The translations under genes and the position numbers were made by a program. From Streptosporangium subroseum (GTDB lineage: Bacteria; Actinomycetota; Actinomycetes; Streptosporangiales; Streptosporangiaceae): a DNA stretch of 64,000 nt. The stretch spans positions 62,001 to 126,000 of the forward strand of contig NZ_FZOD01000020.1 of assembly GCF_900188345.1 (NCBI RefSeq), written 5' to 3'. Under the pieces are notes generated by a model. It did not search any database, was not told where the DNA came from, and saw only the letters and a program-made list of their open reading frames with translations. Below are positions 24,275 through 32,659 of the stretch, piece after piece (within the stretch, counting starts at the first letter, position 1; each line of letters opens with the position of its first letter).

Positions 24275-25915
24275 GTGATGATTAATCGGCGCAGGAAGCA
24301 ACGACGGGGGCTACTGGGTGCGGCGGTCCTGGCAAGCTGCATGACGGCATCTGTGCTGGCCGGAGCGGTCGGCATCGCGGGATCCGCGTACGACCGGCCG
24401 GACGCCGGCGACGACTGCCCCGAGGCCGAGAGGGGCGCGGGCTCCTCGCCCGACCGTCTCTCCCCAGCGGAGTGCGCGAGTGCGGCCAAGCTCCAAACCG
24501 AAGAACGCGTGCTGCACCCCCGGGCCATGCGGGCCGATGAGAAACCGCTCACCGAGACGCACCCGGACTCGGGGCAGTCTCCTCCTGAAAGCGGACAGCC
24601 CGGAGAGTCCCGGCTGCCAAATCCGGCGGGCCGGTCGGGGGCACCTTCCCATGGCCGCTCCCCCTCCCACAGGATCACGTCGGCCTCCTCCGGCGACGCG
24701 CTTCCGGTCAAGCCCGGTTCTCGCTCCTCCCGCGATGCGCCTCCATCCAACGGCAGGACCGCCTTCTCCGGCGATGCGCTTCCGGCCAAGGCCGGCTCGC
24801 CCATTCCCGGCGACCTGCTTCCGGCCGAGGACGATTCGCCCTCCTCCGACGACCTTCTCTCACTTCAGATCGGTGAAAACAACCCGCCCTCCGACGATCT
24901 CCTCTCACTCCAGGTCGGAAAGAACAACCGACCCTCCGACGGCCTCCTCTCGGTCCTGGTCGGGAAAGACACCCCACCGTCCTCCGATGACCTCCTCTCA
25001 CTCCGGGTCGGAAAGAACAGGCCATCCTCCGACGACCCCCTCTCGGTCCAAGACAGCCCGCCCCCTGATGACCCCCTCTCGGTCCAAGACAGCCCGCCCC
25101 CTGATGACCTCCTCTCGGTCCAAGCCGGAAAGAACAACCCACCCTCCGACGGTCTCCTGTCGGTCCGGGTCGGAAAGAACAGCCCACCCTCCGACGGCCT
25201 CCTCTCGGTCGGGGTCGGGGAGAACAACGCACCGTCCTCCGATGACCTCCTCTCGGTCCAGGTCGGGGAGAACAGCCCACCGTCCTCCGACGGCCTCCTC
25301 TCACTCCGGGTCGGAAGGAACAGCCCGCCCTCCGCCGGTCTCCTCCCTCTCGGGATCGGTCTCTGTCTGGATCTCTCCTTGCCCGGAGTCGCGGCACTGC
25401 ACCTGCAGGCGCTGGCGCACTGCGCCCCGTTCGTGTCTCCGCCTCAGCCGCCCATCCCGGCTCCGGCTCCCGCCCCGGCCCCGGAGCCGGCTCTCCCGCA
25501 GCCCGCCGCGCCTCCGCCGGCGACGCCCTCCGAGCCGCCGGTGGCACTGCCACCCGCACCCCCGCCCCCCGCGACCCAGCCCGTCCAGCCGCCCGCGACC
25601 CAGCCGGCCCAACCTCCCGCGACCCAGGCCGTCCAGCCACCCGTGCCACCCGTGGTCCAGCCCGTCCAACCGCTCCCGCCTGCCGTACAGCGCCCCAGGG
25701 CGGTCGTCACACCGCCCCGCGTCCCGAAACCGAAACCGAAGCCCATGCCTGTCGTGCCGTCCAGCTCACCTCTCGCCGTGAAGAGGCAGATGGTGCTCGA
25801 CCGCTTCGCCGACCGGCGGCGGGGCACCGACCGCAGGCTGGTCCTTCTGGTGATGTTCACCGGCGTGATCTCGGTCAGCGCGGTCGCCGCGTTGAAGGGC
25901 AGGCTCCGCCGGTAG
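24275..25915 (+). CDS. Exported, membrane-anchored tandem-repeat protein
   Basis: A 546-residue surface protein with no recognised family. It has a basic N-terminus (NRRRKQRRG), a signal/anchor segment at about residues 13-38, a Ser/Pro/Asp region, then about twelve 12-16-residue repeats (usually 15; consensus PPSDGLLSVRVGKNS) from residue ~188 to ~365. Next come a two-cysteine segment (LCLDLSLPGVAALHL, LAHC), a ~110-residue Pro/Ala/Gln segment with PPATQP(V/A)Q repeats, and a C-terminal transmembrane helix (LVLLVMFTGVISVSAVAAL) with a basic KGRLRR tail. No LPXTG motif precedes the helix. It probably spans the cell wall. The start is GTG 24275 or ATG 24278. Confidence 0.72.
   Translation: MMINRRRKQRRGLLGAAVLASCMTASVLAGAVGIAGSAYDRPDAGDDCPEAERGAGSSPDRLSPAECASAAKLQTEERVLHPRAMRADEKPLTETHPDSGQSPPESGQPGESRLPNPAGRSGAPSHGRSPSHRITSASSGDALPVKPGSRSSRDAPPSNGRTAFSGDALPAKAGSPIPGDLLPAEDDSPSSDDLLSLQIGENNPPSDDLLSLQVGKNNRPSDGLLSVLVGKDTPPSSDDLLSLRVGKNRPSSDDPLSVQDSPPPDDPLSVQDSPPPDDLLSVQAGKNNPPSDGLLSVRVGKNSPPSDGLLSVGVGENNAPSSDDLLSVQVGENSPPSSDGLLSLRVGRNSPPSAGLLPLGIGLCLDLSLPGVAALHLQALAHCAPFVSPPQPPIPAPAPAPAPEPALPQPAAPPPATPSEPPVALPPAPPPPATQPVQPPATQPAQPPATQAVQPPVPPVVQPVQPLPPAVQRPRAVVTPPRVPKPKPKPMPVVPSSSPLAVKRQMVLDRFADRRRGTDRRLVLLVMFTGVISVSAVAALKGRLRR
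24836..25370 (+). repeat. Coding minisatellite of 36-48-bp units
   Basis: About twelve units code for PPSDGLLSVRVGKNS-like 15-residue repeats, with 16-residue forms carrying an extra Ser and two shortened PPPDDPLSVQDS forms that are nearly identical in DNA. The order of variants suggests recent unequal exchange of neighbouring units. Confidence 0.85.
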
Positions 25916-25950
25916 CGGCCCGCGTGAAAGGCCGCCGGCGCACAACGAGA

Positions 25951-25989
25951 AAAGCCCGCCGGTAGAGGAGATCTCTACCGGCGGGCTTT
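25951..25989. terminator. Strong bidirectional terminator
   Basis: AAAGCCCGCCGGTAGAG and CTCTACCGGCGGGCTTT form a 17-bp perfect stem with a 5-nt loop 35 bp after the repeat-protein stop. T-rich ends occur on both strands, so it can serve the repeat-protein gene and the converging DUF4239 gene. Confidence 0.85.
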
Positions 25990-26175
25990 CCTCTGGCCGG
26001 GCGCACCTGGCCACGGCTTTCATCTGGCCGGGCGCGCCCGGCCAGTGCTGTGTCTGAGCACGCACCCGGCCACAGCCCTGAGCACACACCCGGCCACGGC
26101 TGTGCCTGAGCACGCACTCGGGCCACAGCCCTGGGCACGTCCGGCCATGGCTGACCACGGCCGGCTGTGCCCGGG
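25990..26175. repeat. Degenerate ~25-bp tandem repeats before the DUF4239 3' end
   Basis: Units of the type GAGCACGCACCCGGCCACAGCCCT recur at about 26056, 26080, 26108 and 26133, following CTGGCCGGGCGC-type units. The array abuts the DUF4239 stop; its GGCTGTGCCCGGGCTACGGC part resembles that gene's last codons. No gene is visible. Confidence 0.7.
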
Positions 26176-26943
26176 CTACGGCTGCGACGGGAACTGACTG
26201 TCGATCTGGTCGTAATGCTGCTCCGCGGTCCTGAGCGCGTCAGGCTTGACCGCGCCGAGCCCGCTGAACGGATGGCTGATCAGGATGATGAAACAGACGC
26301 CGATGACGACCACGGCCACCCGGACCAGGTCGGCGAACATCGACGCGGGCGTGGGCTTCACCCCGAGCGTCCAGGGCAGCGCGATCACCAGCAGCCCGGA
26401 GAGGATCATCGAGATCACGAAGATGCTCTCCAGGCCCGCGCTCGCGTCGCTCGAACGGATGGTGCGCGCGTGGGAGACCTCGGAGGCCCGGGTGAGGGCG
26501 TCCTGCTGGAGGGTCTTACTCTCCTCGCCGACCGGCCGGAGCCGGATCGTCGCGGAACGCAGGTCTTCGAGCGTCTTCGTGGCGACCGGCGACACCTCGC
26601 CCCTGGCCATCAGCGGCCAGTCGAGATGGATGGTCTCCGCGGTGTATCGCCGGATCTGGGACCGGACCGGTGCCGCCTCGGGGATCGGGGCCACCGACCA
26701 GTACATCTCGGTGAGGGTCTCCGCCTCGGCCTTGACGTCTGTCTCGGTGACCGAGAGGCCGTCCCTGCAGAGCACCGCGGCGTAGGCCAGCACCAGCAGG
26801 TAGACGGCGAGGGCGAGGTTGGCGGAGAAGTCGACCGACGCCGATCCGCGATCCTCGCTCTCCCGCCCCCTCCGCCTGAGCACGAGAAACGCGATCAACA
26901 GGATCGCGATGGACACCGCCACCAGCATGATTACCCAGCCCAT
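26176..26943 (-). CDS. DUF4239 membrane protein
   Basis: A 255-residue protein with an N-terminal transmembrane helix (VIMLVAVSIAILLIAFLVLRRR), a second segment (NLALAVYLLVLAYAAVLC), a soluble helical domain and two C-terminal segments (IFVISMILSGLLVIAL and VAVVVIGVCFIILI). This is the DUF4239 layout, related to bestrophin-like proteins and sometimes found with stress-response genes. No function can be assigned. The TetR gene upstream is on the same strand and may control it. Confidence 0.78.
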   Translation of the reverse strand: MGWVIMLVAVSIAILLIAFLVLRRRGRESEDRGSASVDFSANLALAVYLLVLAYAAVLCRDGLSVTETDVKAEAETLTEMYWSVAPIPEAAPVRSQIRRYTAETIHLDWPLMARGEVSPVATKTLEDLRSATIRLRPVGEESKTLQQDALTRASEVSHARTIRSSDASAGLESIFVISMILSGLLVIALPWTLGVKPTPASMFADLVRVAVVVIGVCFIILISHPFSGLGAVKPDALRTAEQHYDQIDSQFPSQP

Positions 26944-27004
26944 GGGACTCCCTTGAATTCGCCACCAAAGTAACTACTTAGAGTAATCAGATCGATACGC
27001 AAAT

Positions 27005-27072
27005 TCTTGGAGTTCGAGGGGAAGTCATGACCGAAATCTGGGGCGAGGTTATGACCGAAGTTCGTGGACTCC
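27005..27072 (-). repeat. Duplication of the TetR gene 3' end
   Basis: AAGTCATGACCGAAATCTGGGG at 27022-27043 copies GGTTATGACCGAAGTTCGTGG at 27047-27067, which holds the TetR stop (27049-27051) and last codons. The copy also contains a stop (TCA on the plus strand). A weaker third copy starts near 27005. Confidence 0.75.
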
Positions 27073-27744
27073 GGCGATGAAGTCCCGGGCGACCCCGCGC
27101 AGGCCCGGAAGATGGGAGAGCCCGACCAGCCGATCCACCAGCGGCACCGTGAGTTCGATGAACCGGTAGGTCCGATGGCAGCCCTCCGAGGTGTCGTGCA
27201 CCCAGAACAGGACGACCCCCAACGACATCAGCCAGAGCAGCTCGGGCAGCTCGGCCCTGAGATCGGCGTCCATGCGGTCCGTCGATCCGTCCACGACCTT
27301 CTGGTAGATCGCGATCGACGAATCCCGGGCGGGCGACGACTCGGCGCTGAACGGGCTGAGCGGGTTGCTCGGCTCGGCCGCGTGCTTGAAGAACTTCACC
27401 GCGAACTCGTGGTACGGCTCGGAGACCCGCACCCACTCCCTCAGCACTCCGCCCAGCCGTGCGGCGAAGGAGCGCTCGGTGGCCAGCAGCCCCTCACACG
27501 CGGCCTCGTGCTCGGCCTGCGCCCGGTCGTAGTACGCCTGGATGAGGGCTTCCTTGGAGGCGAAGTAGTAGTAGGCGTTGCCCACCGAGACACCGGCCTC
27601 GGCGGCGATGGCCCGCATGGTGGTGGCTTCGTATCCTCTCTCGCGAAAAAGCCGCAGGGCCGTCTCCACGATGACCTCACGGGTCCTGTCTGATCCCCGG
27701 CTTCCCGGGCTTGGTTCAGCCACCTTCGTCACTGTACGACTCAC
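27049..27744 (-). CDS. TetR/AcrR family transcriptional regulator
   Basis: A 231-residue regulator from a GTG start. The DNA-binding domain (about 20-70) contains VIVETALRLFRERGYEATTM and SVGNAYYYFASKEALIQAYY. The C-terminal helical domain matches the larger TetR members with a WxxE-type pocket (LLWLMSLGVVLFWVHD). It is divergent from an M15-like peptidase and upstream of a DUF4239 gene; either may be a target. Confidence 0.9.
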   Translation of the reverse strand: MSRTVTKVAEPSPGSRGSDRTREVIVETALRLFRERGYEATTMRAIAAEAGVSVGNAYYYFASKEALIQAYYDRAQAEHEAACEGLLATERSFAARLGGVLREWVRVSEPYHEFAVKFFKHAAEPSNPLSPFSAESSPARDSSIAIYQKVVDGSTDRMDADLRAELPELLWLMSLGVVLFWVHDTSEGCHRTYRFIELTVPLVDRLVGLSHLPGLRGVARDFIAGVHELRS

Positions 27745-27880
27745 GGCCCCCTTAGGTCATCGAGCCGCACGATGATCGCCACCATGGGGCAAAATTCGGC
27801 CTCTGGTAGGGATCATCCGGGTTCTGGTGTGGGATTGATCCCCTTGCTGCTGGAAGGGCTCCCGCGACAAGGGATAAATA

Positions 27881-28960
27881 ATGGGGACACGTCCCTGTAA
27901 ACAGAGAGCCGCCTGGCTTACCGCCGGAGCGTTGCTGGCTGTGCAGATATCGTTCATCGCCTGGACCCCGGATGACACCGCCGTGGCCGAGAGCAGGCTC
28001 CCGTCCGCCAACGTCATGATCACGAACCGGCCGACGACGGTCCGCACCCTCGCTCTGCGTGGGCCCGCGGCCTCCCGGCCCTACGGCGTCAACGTCCCGA
28101 ACGTCGCTCTCCGCCACAGCCGGCAGGCATACCGGCGGGCGGCCGCGCTCCAGAGCCGGGCGATGGCCCGGCACCGGCTCCACAGCCGGTCTCAGAGCCA
28201 GGCCCGGTCCAAACCCCGGAGCCGACCCCAGGCCCGGAACCGGCCGGAAAGTCAGGCTCAGAGCCAGAACCAGCCCAAGAACCGGTCCCAGAGCCGGAAG
28301 CAGAGCCGGAAAAAGCCCAAGGACCTGCCCCAGGGCCGGCCCGAGGATCGGCCCGCGGGCCAGACCCAGCCTCAGAGCCTCCCCAGGAGCCAACCCGCGG
28401 CTCAGCCCAAGGCGGCCGTCCCCCCGCAACCCAAGGCGGCTGTCCCAGCCCCGCCCAAGGCGGCCGTCCCAGCCCAGCCCAAGGCGGCCGTCCCAGCCCA
28501 GCCCAAGGTGGCCGTTCCCCCTCAACCCAAGGCTGCCGTCCCGCCCCAGGTCCAGCAACGCCAGCCGGTACGGCTCCAGCACCTGCAGGCCACAGAACGG
28601 CTGAAGCAGGCTGGCCTGAACTGGACCTCCTCCGGGAAATGCTCCAACCGTCACGTGGGGCACTGCACCTCGCTGCAGGCCGTACGGGCCGCCACCGTGG
28701 ACGAAGTGATCGCGCTGAAACAACGCAGCCAGTGCCCGATCGTCATCACCGGCGGCACCGAGATCGGCCACGCTCCCGGCCCCTACAGTCACCACGCGGG
28801 CTACAAGCTGGATATCAAGCCCAACAAATGCATCAACGCCTACATCAAGCAGCAGCAGCCCCCTCAGGGGGTGCGAGGCGACGGGGCCCGCCTCTACGGG
28901 GATCCTCTAGGGACCCTCTACGCCCGCGAGTCGAACCACTGGGACATCCTCTTCCTCTGA
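27881..28960 (+). CDS. Exported M15-like zinc D,D-/L,D-peptidase with a repeat linker
   Basis: A 359-residue protein. An N-terminal signal or anchor (QRAAWLTAGALLAVQISFIA, residues 7-26) leads to a long Arg/Gln/Ser-rich and then Pro/Ala/Lys linker with about seven PKAAVPAQ-type repeats. The C-terminal ~140-residue domain has a Peptidase M15-like zinc site: HxxGxKxD at H304-D311 (SHHAGYKLD) and H353 in NHWDILFL. It probably cleaves peptidoglycan peptides outside the membrane; the basic linker would reach through or bind the wall. AAGGGATAAAT precedes the ATG. Two Cys in KCSNRHVGHC may pair. Confidence 0.72.
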   Translation: MGTRPCKQRAAWLTAGALLAVQISFIAWTPDDTAVAESRLPSANVMITNRPTTVRTLALRGPAASRPYGVNVPNVALRHSRQAYRRAAALQSRAMARHRLHSRSQSQARSKPRSRPQARNRPESQAQSQNQPKNRSQSRKQSRKKPKDLPQGRPEDRPAGQTQPQSLPRSQPAAQPKAAVPPQPKAAVPAPPKAAVPAQPKAAVPAQPKVAVPPQPKAAVPPQVQQRQPVRLQHLQATERLKQAGLNWTSSGKCSNRHVGHCTSLQAVRAATVDEVIALKQRSQCPIVITGGTEIGHAPGPYSHHAGYKLDIKPNKCINAYIKQQQPPQGVRGDGARLYGDPLGTLYARESNHWDILFL

Positions 28961-29052
28961 GGCTCCCGCGAGACCCCCGCCACAGTTTCGATCGCTGCCC
29001 GCACCGATGCGGTGGGGGCCGTACGGCTCATTGCCCGCAGCGATCGAGGGGG

Positions 29053-29084
29053 GCCGTACGGCGGCGCCAGTGCCGCCGTACGGC
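29053..29084. terminator. Hairpin between converging genes
   Basis: GCCGTACGGCGGC (29053-29065) and GCCGCCGTACGGC (29072-29084) pair perfectly over 13 bp, 20 bp before the end of asd on the minus strand and 93 bp after the peptidase stop. GGGGGCCGTACGG also occurs upstream at 29017-29029, in a degenerate repeat. Confidence 0.7.
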
Positions 29085-29103
29085 GAACAGGTGGGGGTTG
29101 TGG

Positions 29104-30171
29104 TTACGCGAACTCGGCCGCGACCAGTTCGGCGATCTCAGCCGCGTTCAGGGCCGCGCCCTTGCGGAGGTTGTCCCCGCAGACGAACAGGTCGAGGGCG
29201 TTCGGGAAGTCGAGCGCCTGGCGGATCCGGCCCACGTAGGTCGGGTCGGTGCCGACGACGTCCGCCGGGGTGGGGAAAACACCGTTGGCCGGGTCGTCCA
29301 TGACGACCACGGTCGGGGCGGCCTCCAGGATCCGGTGCGCGTCGGCGACGGTGATCTCGCGCTCGAAGGTCGCGTGCACGGCCAGCGAGTGGGTCGTGAT
29401 CACCGGAACGCGGACGCAGGTCGCCGAGACCTTGAGGTCGTGGATCCCGAGGATCTTCCGGGACTCGTTGCGGAGCTTGAGCTCCTCGGAGGTCCAGCCG
29501 TCGTCCTTGAGCGAGCCCGCCCACGGCACGACGTTGAACGCCACGGGCGCCGGGAACGGCGACTCCGCGTCGCCCAGCTTGTTCTGCAGCGCCTTGCGCA
29601 CGTCGCCGGCGGTCTGCCCGATCGTCCGGTCGCCCGCGAGGGCCTCGATCTCGTCATAGAGGCGGGCGGAACCGGCCACGCCCGAACCGGAGACCGCCTG
29701 GTAGGAGGCGACCACCAGCTCGCGCAGGCCGTACTGCTCATGGAGCGCGCCCATCGCGGCCATCATCGACAGCGTGGTGCAGTTGGGGGTCGAGATGATG
29801 CCCAGCGGCCGCTCGCGCGCGGCCTCGGGGTTGACCTCCGGCACGACGAGCGGGACCTCGGGGTTCATCCGGAAGGTGCCCGACTTGTCGATGACGACCG
29901 CGCCGCGCTCGGCGGCGATCGGCACCCACGTCGCGGAGACCTCGTCCGGCACGTCGAAGATCGCGATGTCGACGCCGTCGAAGACCTCGGGGGTCAGCTC
30001 CTGGACGACCAGGTCCTCCCCGCGGACCTGCAGGATCTTGCCCGCCGACCGGGCGGACGCGACGAGCTTGATCTCGCCGTAGAGGTCCTCCCGGCTGGAG
30101 ATGATGTCGCGCATCACGGTGCCGACGGCACCGGTCGCGCCGATCAGGGCAAGGGTTGGCTTGCGGCTCAT
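29104..30171 (-). CDS. asd: Aspartate-semialdehyde dehydrogenase
   Basis: A 355-residue enzyme reducing aspartyl-4-phosphate with NADPH to aspartate semialdehyde, the branch precursor of lysine/diaminopimelate, threonine and methionine. The NADPH loop is GATGAVGTVM near residues 11-20; the nucleophile is C131 in STPNCTTLSMM. Its ATG overlaps the ask stop by 4 bp (ATGA), so the two are translationally coupled, as is usual in actinobacteria. Confidence 0.96.
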   Translation of the reverse strand: MSRKPTLALIGATGAVGTVMRDIISSREDLYGEIKLVASARSAGKILQVRGEDLVVQELTPEVFDGVDIAIFDVPDEVSATWVPIAAERGAVVIDKSGTFRMNPEVPLVVPEVNPEAARERPLGIISTPNCTTLSMMAAMGALHEQYGLRELVVASYQAVSGSGVAGSARLYDEIEALAGDRTIGQTAGDVRKALQNKLGDAESPFPAPVAFNVVPWAGSLKDDGWTSEELKLRNESRKILGIHDLKVSATCVRVPVITTHSLAVHATFEREITVADAHRILEAAPTVVVMDDPANGVFPTPADVVGTDPTYVGRIRQALDFPNALDLFVCGDNLRKGAALNAAEIAELVAAEFA

Positions 30172-30689
30172 CGCCCGGTACCTCCATAGATCACGGCTTC
30201 AACCTGGTCGGCGTCGAGGTCAAACGCGCGGTGGGCGGCGTTGACCGCCGTGTCCACCTCGTCCTGTCCCACGATCACCGAGATGCGGATCTCCGAGGTG
30301 GAGATCATCTCGATGTTCACGCCCGCGTCGGCGAGGGCGGCGAAGAACGTCGCGGTGACGCCGGGGTGCGAGCGCATGCCCGCGCCGATCAGCGACACCT
30401 TTCCGATCTGGTCGTCGAAGAGCAGCGACTCGAACCCGATGCGCTCCTGGATCCTCTTCAGCGAGGTGAGCGCCGTGGAACCGTCGGTCGTGGGCAGCGT
30501 GAAGGAGATGTCCGTCCGGCCGGTCGTCGCCGCCGACACGTTCTGCACGATCATGTCGATGTTGACCTCGGCGTCGGCCAGCGTTTTGAAGATCGTGGCA
30601 GCCTCGCCGACCTTGTCGGGCACCCCGACAACGGTGATCTTGGCCTCACTCCGGTCGTGCGCGACGCCGGAGATGATCGGCTGCTCCAT
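30168..30689 (-). CDS. Aspartate kinase beta subunit (internal in-frame start)
   Basis: Within ask, MEQPIISGVAHDRSEAKITV begins at 30689, preceded by AAGGAATAGAG. It would give a 173-residue ACT-domain protein equal to the C-terminal part. Corynebacterium LysC-beta (172 residues) starts with a similar ME..(L/I)(T/S)GVA sequence, so an alpha2beta2 enzyme is likely. No separate promoter is needed. Confidence 0.6.
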   Translation of the reverse strand: MEQPIISGVAHDRSEAKITVVGVPDKVGEAATIFKTLADAEVNIDMIVQNVSAATTGRTDISFTLPTTDGSTALTSLKRIQERIGFESLLFDDQIGKVSLIGAGMRSHPGVTATFFAALADAGVNIEMISTSEIRISVIVGQDEVDTAVNAAHRAFDLDADQVEAVIYGGTGR

Positions 30690-31442
30690 CTCTATTCCTT
30701 CGCTGTCGGGGGCGAAAACGACCCACGTGCCTTCTTTGGTACTGAACGAGCTTCTGACATGGATCGGCAGGCCGAAGCGGCGAGCGTACTCGACGCAACG
30801 CAGGTGCAGGATCTTCGCACCACAGGCCGCCATCTCCATCATCTCCTCGTAGGAGATCTTGGGGATCTGACGTGCGGTCGGGACGATGCGGGGATCCGCG
30901 GTGAAGATGCCGTCCACGTCGGTGTAGATCTCACACACGTCGGCGCTGAGAGCCGCGGCGAGCGCGACCGCGGTCGTGTCCGAACCGCCCCGGCCGAGCG
31001 TGGTGATGTCCTTGGTGTCCTGGGAGACGCCCTGGAACCCGGCCACGATCGCGATCTGGCCGCCGTCGAGGGCCTCGCGGATCCGGCCGGGCGTCACGTC
31101 GATGATGCGCGCGCGGCCGTGGGACGAGTCGGTGATCACACCGGCCTGGGAGCCGGTGAACGAGCGCGCCTCGTGACCCAGGTTGGCGATCGCCATCGCC
31201 AGCAGCGCCATCGAGATGCGCTCACCGGAGGTGAGCAGCATGTCGAGCTCGCGGCCCGGCGGCAGCGGCGAGACCTGCTGGGCCAGGTCCAGCAACTCGT
31301 CGGTGGTGTCGCCCATCGCAGAAACGATCACCACGACGTCGTTGCCGGCTTTTTTCGTCGCGACGATACGCTGCGCGACCCGCTTGATGCGGGAGGCGTC
31401 GGCGACGGACGAACCACCATATTTCTGAACAACGAGCGCCAC
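30168..31442 (-). CDS. ask: Aspartate kinase
   Basis: A 424-residue kinase phosphorylating aspartate, the first step of the lysine/threonine/methionine/DAP pathway. The catalytic start VALVVQKYGGSSVADASR holds the ATP-binding K7-YGGSS; two ACT domains occupy the C-terminal third (about 265-424) and bind feedback amino acids. The GTG start at 31442 follows GGAGAC and gives the conserved opening. Overlaps asd by 4 bp. An internal start (30689) probably makes the beta subunit. Confidence 0.95.
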   Translation of the reverse strand: MALVVQKYGGSSVADASRIKRVAQRIVATKKAGNDVVVIVSAMGDTTDELLDLAQQVSPLPPGRELDMLLTSGERISMALLAMAIANLGHEARSFTGSQAGVITDSSHGRARIIDVTPGRIREALDGGQIAIVAGFQGVSQDTKDITTLGRGGSDTTAVALAAALSADVCEIYTDVDGIFTADPRIVPTARQIPKISYEEMMEMAACGAKILHLRCVEYARRFGLPIHVRSSFSTKEGTWVVFAPDSEGIEMEQPIISGVAHDRSEAKITVVGVPDKVGEAATIFKTLADAEVNIDMIVQNVSAATTGRTDISFTLPTTDGSTALTSLKRIQERIGFESLLFDDQIGKVSLIGAGMRSHPGVTATFFAALADAGVNIEMISTSEIRISVIVGQDEVDTAVNAAHRAFDLDADQVEAVIYGGTGR

Positions 31443-31533
31443 GAGATGTCTCCGAAGCAATCTAGGGCTGTGGAGCTCACAGTCTACTGGCGGCCCAGTA
31501 AGGGCCCTATGGTTCGGCCCAGTATGTGGACGA

Positions 31534-32064
31534 TCACACCGTTGTGCGCTCTTCCGCCACGTCAAGGCGCGTGCGGGCGACAAGCGCCTGAAGTGCCCGC
31601 ATTGCCGCTCCGGCGTGGTTGCCCCAGGTGTTGAAGTAGGAGTACTGCCACCACCAGAGAGCCTCCAGCGGACGGTCCGCCTTGTAGTGCCGGAGACCGT
31701 GCAAAAGGTCCGCGGTCACGGCGGTCAGGTCGTCCGACAGCCGGTACGGGGTGACCACGGTGTCCTTGTAGGGGGCGAAGACCTCCGCGTAGTCGTCCAC
31801 GGGGCCGAGCCGCTCGGCGAGGGCCATGCGCAGGGCGTCGACGTCCGGATCCGCGCTCAGGTGCGGCTCCCAGTTGCCCGACAGGATCACGTCCTGACTG
31901 GCACCGAGCTGCGCGCCCGCCAAGCTGACCTGCGCGACCTCCACCAGCAGCAGCGGCAGGATGGCGTCGCCGCCCTCGCCGCCCGCCAGCCGGGTCAGGC
32001 CGTCGATGTAGTTCTCCGCATGCTCCGCGATCCGTTCTGCCAGAGCGCTCCACGCATCAGACAT
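31534..32064 (-). CDS. DUF5063 domain protein
   Basis: A 176-residue soluble helical protein, starting MSDAWSALAERIAEHAENY; WWWQYSYFNTWGNHAGAAM near residue 140 is the most conserved segment. It is regularly found between recR and ask in actinobacteria and overlaps the 3' end of recR by 8 bp, so it is cotranslated with it. No function is known. Confidence 0.82.
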   Translation of the reverse strand: MSDAWSALAERIAEHAENYIDGLTRLAGGEGGDAILPLLLVEVAQVSLAGAQLGASQDVILSGNWEPHLSADPDVDALRMALAERLGPVDDYAEVFAPYKDTVVTPYRLSDDLTAVTADLLHGLRHYKADRPLEALWWWQYSYFNTWGNHAGAAMRALQALVARTRLDVAEERTTV

Positions 32065-32656
32065 CCAGCAGCCTCCTTCCTTCGAAAGCGCGGCCCAAGG
32101 TGACCTCGTCGGCGTACTCGAGGTCACCGCCTACCGGCAGACCGCTGGCCAGTCGTGTGACTCTCAGTCCCATCGGCTTTACCAGACGGGCAAGATAGGT
32201 CGCCGTCGCCTCCCCCTCGAGGTTGGGGTCGGTGGCGAGGATGAGCTCGGTCACCTGGCCGTCGGCCAGGCGCGTCATCAGCTCACGAATGCGCAGGTCG
32301 TCGGGACCGACCCCGTCGATCGGGCTGATCGCCCCACCGAGCACGTGGTAACGGCCCCGGAACTCGCGGGTCTTCTCGACCGCCACGACGTCCTTCGACT
32401 CCTCGACGACACAGATCACATGGGGATCGCGCCTGACGTCACGGCAGATCCGGCACTCCTCCTCGGCCGCGACGTTTCCGCAGATCCGGCAGAAGCGGAC
32501 CTTGTCCTTGACCTCCAGCAGCGCGTGCGCGAGCCGTTTCACGTCGGCCGGCTCCGCGGCCAGCAGGTGGAACGCGATGCGCTGCGCGCTCTTGGGACCG
32601 ACGCCGGGCAGCATCCCCAGCTCGTCGATCAGATTCTGGACGACCCCTTCGTACAT
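32057..32656 (-). CDS. recR: Recombination protein RecR
   Basis: A 199-residue protein that loads RecA with RecF/RecO. Elements in order: helix-hairpin-helix LPGVGPKSAQRIAFH (16-30), a four-cysteine zinc finger at C56, C59, C68 and C71, and a Toprim domain beginning VICVVEESKDVVAVE. Full length. It overlaps DUF5063 at its 3' end and lies 3 bp downstream of the ybaB stop, forming one operon. Confidence 0.96.
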   Translation of the reverse strand: MYEGVVQNLIDELGMLPGVGPKSAQRIAFHLLAAEPADVKRLAHALLEVKDKVRFCRICGNVAAEEECRICRDVRRDPHVICVVEESKDVVAVEKTREFRGRYHVLGGAISPIDGVGPDDLRIRELMTRLADGQVTELILATDPNLEGEATATYLARLVKPMGLRVTRLASGLPVGGDLEYADEVTLGRAFEGRRLLDV

Positions 32657-32659
32657 GAT

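Noticed and set aside
24275..25915. Sortase substrate
   Set aside because: No LPXTG-like motif precedes the C-terminal helix.
27745..27880. ydaO-type c-di-AMP riboswitch upstream of the wall peptidase
   Set aside because: Such riboswitches are common before actinobacterial wall hydrolases, but I see none of the conserved core here.
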